Source: Verrucomicrobia bacterium UBA6775
Lineage (GTDB): Bacteria; Verrucomicrobiota; Verrucomicrobiia; Limisphaerales; UBA1096
Assembly (NCBI GenBank): GCA_002453165.1
Contig: DKGH01000017.1
Coordinates: 1 to 9,301, forward strand
Direction of reading: 5' to 3'
Length of the DNA stretch: 9,301 bases
Under the pieces are notes generated by a model, which worked only from the letters and a program-made list of their open reading frames with translations, had not been told where the DNA came from and did no database searches. Position 1 is the stretch's first letter. Each line of letters begins with the position of its first letter. The translations under genes and the position numbers were made by a program. Positions 6,631 through 9,301 of the stretch are shown here, in pieces.

Positions 6631-7581
6631 ATGGAATCCGTTTACGTTGGGATCGAAATTGGCGGAACAAAAATCCAGGTGGTCACCGGCGATGACCGGG
6701 CTCGGATTGTTGATCGACATAGATTTACAGCGGACAAGGCTCAGGGCGGGGAAGGGATTCGCGAACAAATTTCCGAAGCGTTGCGGGAGGTGCAAGCCGA
6801 CAACGCGGTGCGTGCCATCGGGGTCGGGTTCGGTGGACCAATCAATCGTGAGACCGGCCGAACCTGCTGCTCGCATCAGATCAAGGGCTGGGACGATTTC
6901 CCGCTTCGTGATTGGTTGAGTGATCAAGCGGGAGGGCTGCCGGTGCATATTGACAATGACGCCAATACGGCGGCGCTGGGCGAGGCCCGTGACGGGGCGG
7001 GACAGGGTGAATCGCCGGTGTTTTATGTTACGCTTGGCAGTGGCATCGGCGGCGGGTTGGTGATCGACGGGGAGTTGTATCACGGGGCATCACCAACCGA
7101 GACAGAAATTGGACATGTGCGATTGGGCCCGGCGGGGGAAACCCTGGAGTCGAGGTGCTCCGGATGGGCGGTCGATCGCCGATTGCGAGAGTACGTACAA
7201 GCCAATCCCAGTTCGCCCTTGACCAAGCCCCTGGCCAAGCGCAAGGGCGGCGAGGCCAGACACTGGCTGCAAGCGATTGAGGAAGGCGACGAGGGCGCCC
7301 GGGCGATGCTCTCTAACGTGTGCCGAGAGTTGGCCTTTGGGCTGTCCCACGTTGTGCACCTGATGAATCCGACCGTGATAATCCTCGGAGGTGGCCTTTC
7401 CAATTTAGGGGAGCCATTGAGGGGTGGGGTTGAGTCCGCGCTTGGCCAAGCGATCATGGAGGTGCTTCGCCCCGGCCCTAGCGTCCACTTGGCCAAGCTC
7501 GCCGAGGACGCTGTGCCGGTCGGTGCGCTGCATTTGGCTTTGACCAGCGGGTTAAGTTTGCGACAATCCACTCATGCGTGA
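6631..7581 (+). CDS. ROK family sugar kinase lacking the zinc-cysteine motif
   Basis: 316 residues, normal for ROK kinases, which phosphorylate a sugar with ATP in the cytoplasm. Visible motifs are the phosphate-binding loop GIEIGGTKI (7-15), GVGFGGPINRETG (64-76), the catalytic aspartate D110 in IDNDANTAALGE (107-118), the second ATP loop TLGSGIGGGLVIDGELYHG (134-152), and ETEIGHVRLGP (157-167) with E159 and H162. The usual CxCGxxGCxE zinc-binding motif is absent: the region reads ETLESRCSGWAVDRR (170-184) with only C176. There is no DNA-binding N-terminus, so this is a kinase, not a ROK repressor. Its last 8 bp overlap the SIS isomerase gene, implying translational coupling and a shared phosphosugar pathway. 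The substrate (glucose, an N-acetylhexosamine, fructose or a heptose) cannot be read from the sequence. Confidence 0.92.
   Translation: MESVYVGIEIGGTKIQVVTGDDRARIVDRHRFTADKAQGGEGIREQISEALREVQADNAVRAIGVGFGGPINRETGRTCCSHQIKGWDDFPLRDWLSDQAGGLPVHIDNDANTAALGEARDGAGQGESPVFYVTLGSGIGGGLVIDGELYHGASPTETEIGHVRLGPAGETLESRCSGWAVDRRLREYVQANPSSPLTKPLAKRKGGEARHWLQAIEEGDEGARAMLSNVCRELAFGLSHVVHLMNPTVIILGGGLSNLGEPLRGGVESALGQAIMEVLRPGPSVHLAKLAEDAVPVGALHLALTSGLSLRQSTHA
7439..7452. repeat. recurring palindrome, 14-bp form, different reading frame
   Basis: CGCTTGGCCAAGCG in the ROK gene. It is read here as ALGQA, not LAK, which shows the DNA word is kept independently of the peptide. Confidence 0.85.
7488..7497. 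repeat. recurring palindrome, 10-bp core
   Basis: CTTGGCCAAG in the ROK gene, encoding HLAKL, 35 bp after the previous copy. A degenerate pair of related words lies at 7218-7242 in the same gene (CTTGACCAAGC, then CTGGCCAAGCGC). Confidence 0.8.
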
Positions 7582-8143
7582 TTGGATAGCCAATTACATC
7601 GAGGCACAAAAGGCGGCACTCGACTCCATTCCGGTGGAGCAGGTCGAGTCGGTCATCCTAAAGCTAAAGGAGGCCCACGCCGAGGGTCGGCAGATTTTCG
7701 TGTTCGGCAACGGGGGCAGTGCTTCGAACTCGTCGCATTTTGTGACCGACCTCGGCAAGGGATCGTCCGATTCGCTTGGCAAACGCTTCAAGGTGCTGTC
7801 GCTCAACGACAACGTGAGCTGGATGACGGCAATCGGCAACGACTACGCCTACGAGGATATCTTCGTTCGCCAACTCGAAAACTACGGCCAAGCCGGAGAC
7901 ATCGCGCTGACGATGAGCGTCAGCGGTAGTTCGCCGAACCTGGTCAAGGCGTTCGAGTGGGCGAAAGCCAACGACCTTTACACCATCGCTATGGTGGGAG
8001 GTAAGCGGGGCAAGTTGGCAGAGATTGCCAGCGAGACGATCGTGATCGACGACACTCACTACGGCCGGGCAGAGGATTGCCAAATGGGCATCGCGCACAT
8101 GCTCTGCTACGCCTTCATGGAAGTGGACGAGTTGAAGGCCTAA
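7574..8143 (+). CDS. SIS-domain phosphosugar isomerase, GmhA-like (sedoheptulose-7-phosphate isomerase family)
   Basis: 189 residues, the usual GmhA length, single SIS domain. Family marks are IFVFGNGGSASNSSHFVTDL (41-60), LNDNVSWMTAIGNDYAYEDI (77-96), GDIALTMSVSGSSPNLVKAF (108-127) and HYGRAEDCQMGIAHMLC (162-178). GmhA converts sedoheptulose 7-phosphate to D-glycero-D-manno-heptose 7-phosphate, the first step to lipopolysaccharide heptose. Against E. coli GmhA from memory, the metal and catalytic histidines are kept (H55 for H61, H175 for H180), but E65 corresponds to D59 and Q172 to E167. The substrate may therefore differ. The ATG overlaps the end of the ROK kinase gene in another frame and has no separate ribosome site, so it is probably translated by coupling. 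It ends 21 bp before a strong terminator. Confidence 0.9.
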   Translation: MRDWIANYIEAQKAALDSIPVEQVESVILKLKEAHAEGRQIFVFGNGGSASNSSHFVTDLGKGSSDSLGKRFKVLSLNDNVSWMTAIGNDYAYEDIFVRQLENYGQAGDIALTMSVSGSSPNLVKAFEWAKANDLYTIAMVGGKRGKLAEIASETIVIDDTHYGRAEDCQMGIAHMLCYAFMEVDELKA

Positions 8144-8164
8144 GATTTTTAGTCTCGGTCACGA

Positions 8165-8194
8165 AAAAAGCCCGGCAACTTGGCCGGGCTTTTT
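8165..8194. terminator. bidirectional intrinsic terminator between convergent genes
   Basis: A perfect 12-bp inverted repeat, AAAAAGCCCGGC (8165-8176) and GCCGGGCTTTTT (8183-8194), with a 6-nt loop. The GC core is flanked by A5 and T5, so it works in both directions. It lies 21 bp after the isomerase gene stop and 22 bp after the stop of the convergent TIM-barrel gene. Confidence 0.93.
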
Positions 8195-8216
8195 ATTTGA
8201 TTAATTGGGAGATGAA

Positions 8217-9263
8217 TTAAGCCCCCATTTCGTCTTCGAAGGAGCCTTCGGCGACGGGGAAGCAGAGGTTGTCGCGTACGTATTGTATGCCCTCGATGGC
8301 GGTGGCATCCGGGTCGCGGTAGTTGCTCTCCGTCTCGGCGATGAGCGGGGCGGTCTCGGTGCCGTTGACTTTCATGTATCGGGCCGGATAGCCGATGTTG
8401 ATAAGCATCTCGACGTAGCGAACCATGTTGATGTCGCCGCTGCCAAGGTCGGTAAACTGCATCGCGCGATTACGCCAATTCGCTTCGCCCTTGCGCAGTG
8501 GCACACCCGGGCGCACGACGTAGTTTTTCACGTGACAACCGTAGACACGGTCTGCCACGGCGGGGTGGGTGAAACGCGCCTCCCATTCCTCACCTTCCCA
8601 GCAATGTGAAGGGTCGGCGTTGACGGTCAGGCACTTGTCGCCGTCACAACTGTCCACTAGTTGCCCAAACTCCTCCGCGCACATCGCGGCGGTTCCCGGG
8701 TGAATCTCGTGCGCGAGATAAATGCCAAGTTGATTGGCGTGCGCACGAAGTTTTTCGGTCTTGGTGGCGAACCGCTCCTGCCCCTCCTTGACGAGGTCAA
8801 AGCCCGGCCCGGCCCAGAACCCCCACGGATAGCCGGTGGCCAACTCCCAACCCTGAGTCACACCCCAGAACATCGGCAAAATCTTGATACCCAGTTCGGC
8901 AGAGAGATCCATCAAACGAAGCAGATACGCCTCATACCACTGCTCCAGTTCTTCCGGGCTCTTGTCCTGATTCGGGCCGTGGATGAACGGGTGGCCGCTG
9001 CGGGTGCCGGTCCAAGCGCTGGTGTGCACCCAGAACGGGCAGTGGCCGCTGACGCCGTCGAGCTTGAGGCCGTGTTTTTCAAAGATGTCCTTAATATCGC
9101 TGGCGCTCTTGAATTTCTCGCCAGAGTCGCCGTCCTCGAGCATGTAGTTGCTCGGTTGCGCCCCGGCTGCGCCGGCTTCCTTGGCAAAGGTGAGGAAGCC
9201 CTCGAGCCCCTTGCCGCCGTGTTGTGCTCCCTCGATGCTGGAGTGGTAAACAGGTTTAGCCAT
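8217..9263 (-). CDS. sugar phosphate isomerase/epimerase-like TIM-barrel protein
   Basis: 348 residues, xylose-isomerase-like TIM barrel (AP_endonuc_2 type). It probably isomerises, epimerises or otherwise acts on a sugar or cyclitol using a divalent metal, in the cytoplasm; no signal peptide is seen. Likely metal ligands on successive strands are E186 in YLAHEIHPGT (182-191), D217 in VNADPSHCW (214-222), H244 in GCHVKN (242-247) and possibly E303 in NGTETAP. Other marks are GVSGHCPFWVH (70-80), ILPMFWG (128-134) and WGFWAGPGFD (147-156). The ATG at 9263 gives a natural N-terminus (MAKPVYHSS); the upstream stretch is AT-rich with no Shine-Dalgarno. It converges on the ROK-SIS operon but is transcribed separately, so a shared pathway is possible and not shown. 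The exact substrate is unknown; such proteins are abundant and often unannotated in planctomycetes and verrucomicrobia. Confidence 0.9.
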   Translation of the reverse strand: MAKPVYHSSIEGAQHGGKGLEGFLTFAKEAGAAGAQPSNYMLEDGDSGEKFKSASDIKDIFEKHGLKLDGVSGHCPFWVHTSAWTGTRSGHPFIHGPNQDKSPEELEQWYEAYLLRLMDLSAELGIKILPMFWGVTQGWELATGYPWGFWAGPGFDLVKEGQERFATKTEKLRAHANQLGIYLAHEIHPGTAAMCAEEFGQLVDSCDGDKCLTVNADPSHCWEGEEWEARFTHPAVADRVYGCHVKNYVVRPGVPLRKGEANWRNRAMQFTDLGSGDINMVRYVEMLINIGYPARYMKVNGTETAPLIAETESNYRDPDATAIEGIQYVRDNLCFPVAEGSFEDEMGA

Positions 9264-9301
9264 GTCTATTTAGTGTTAAAAATCGTTGTTCCGTGAGAAC
9301 G

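Noticed and set aside
6250..7083. 277-codon minus-strand open frame spanning the divergent gap
   Set aside because: It overlaps the DUF3500 N-terminus in another frame and the ROK gene on the opposite strand. The peptide is Arg/Pro-rich, typical of GC-rich shadow frames.
7218..7242. Tandem degenerate copies of the palindrome as a separate repeat array
   Set aside because: Only two imperfect units; better treated as background enrichment of the same word.
8661..9296. 211-codon plus-strand open frame
   Set aside because: It is antisense to the TIM-barrel gene, which has all expected metal ligands, and it shows no recognisable domain.

Overview
The window is bacterial chromosomal DNA, GC-rich (roughly 55-60% by eye) and densely coding, with seven protein genes. 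There is no sign of a phage, insertion sequence, CRISPR array, tRNA or rRNA. The gene content is a DUF2723-TPR membrane protein, a DUF3500 secreted protein, a xylose-isomerase-like TIM-barrel protein, a ROK kinase and a GmhA-like SIS isomerase. None of the starts has a strong, well-placed Shine-Dalgarno sequence. Together these suggest a member of the Planctomycetes-Verrucomicrobia-Lentisphaerae group, most likely Verrucomicrobiota. This is an inference from family distribution, not from a marker gene.

Layout. From the left edge to 6541 four genes lie on the minus strand. In transcription order they are a DUF3500 secreted protein (6541-5501), an RlmD-type 23S rRNA uracil-5-methyltransferase (5399-4188), a 1042-residue membrane protein with a DUF2723 GT-C-like N-terminus and C-terminal TPRs (4132-1004), and a family GT4 glycosyltransferase (1000 to beyond the left edge). 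The last two are 3 bp apart and probably co-translated. A strong hairpin at 5443-5472 separates DUF3500 from rlmD. From 6631 two plus-strand genes overlap by 8 bp, a ROK sugar kinase and a GmhA/SIS phosphosugar isomerase. They converge on a minus-strand sugar-phosphate isomerase/epimerase-like TIM-barrel protein (9263-8217), and the two convergent units share a textbook bidirectional terminator at 8165-8194.

How the genes fit together. The DUF2723-TPR and GT4 proteins point to assembly of a surface glycan or glycoprotein. The ROK-SIS pair looks like a kinase-isomerase module making a phosphosugar, possibly a heptose-type envelope precursor. The TIM-barrel protein is probably a carbohydrate-catabolism enzyme. 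RlmD is housekeeping and DUF3500 has no assigned function.

The most unusual signal is not a gene. A perfect palindrome, CTTGGCCAAG, often extended to CGCTTGGCCAAGCG or longer, occurs seven times in 9.3 kb, where about 0.01 is expected by chance. All seven copies are inside genes, in more than one reading frame, and a near-perfect eighth copy lies in a noncoding gap. This resembles the HIP1 octamer palindromes of cyanobacteria and is the best candidate here for something undescribed.
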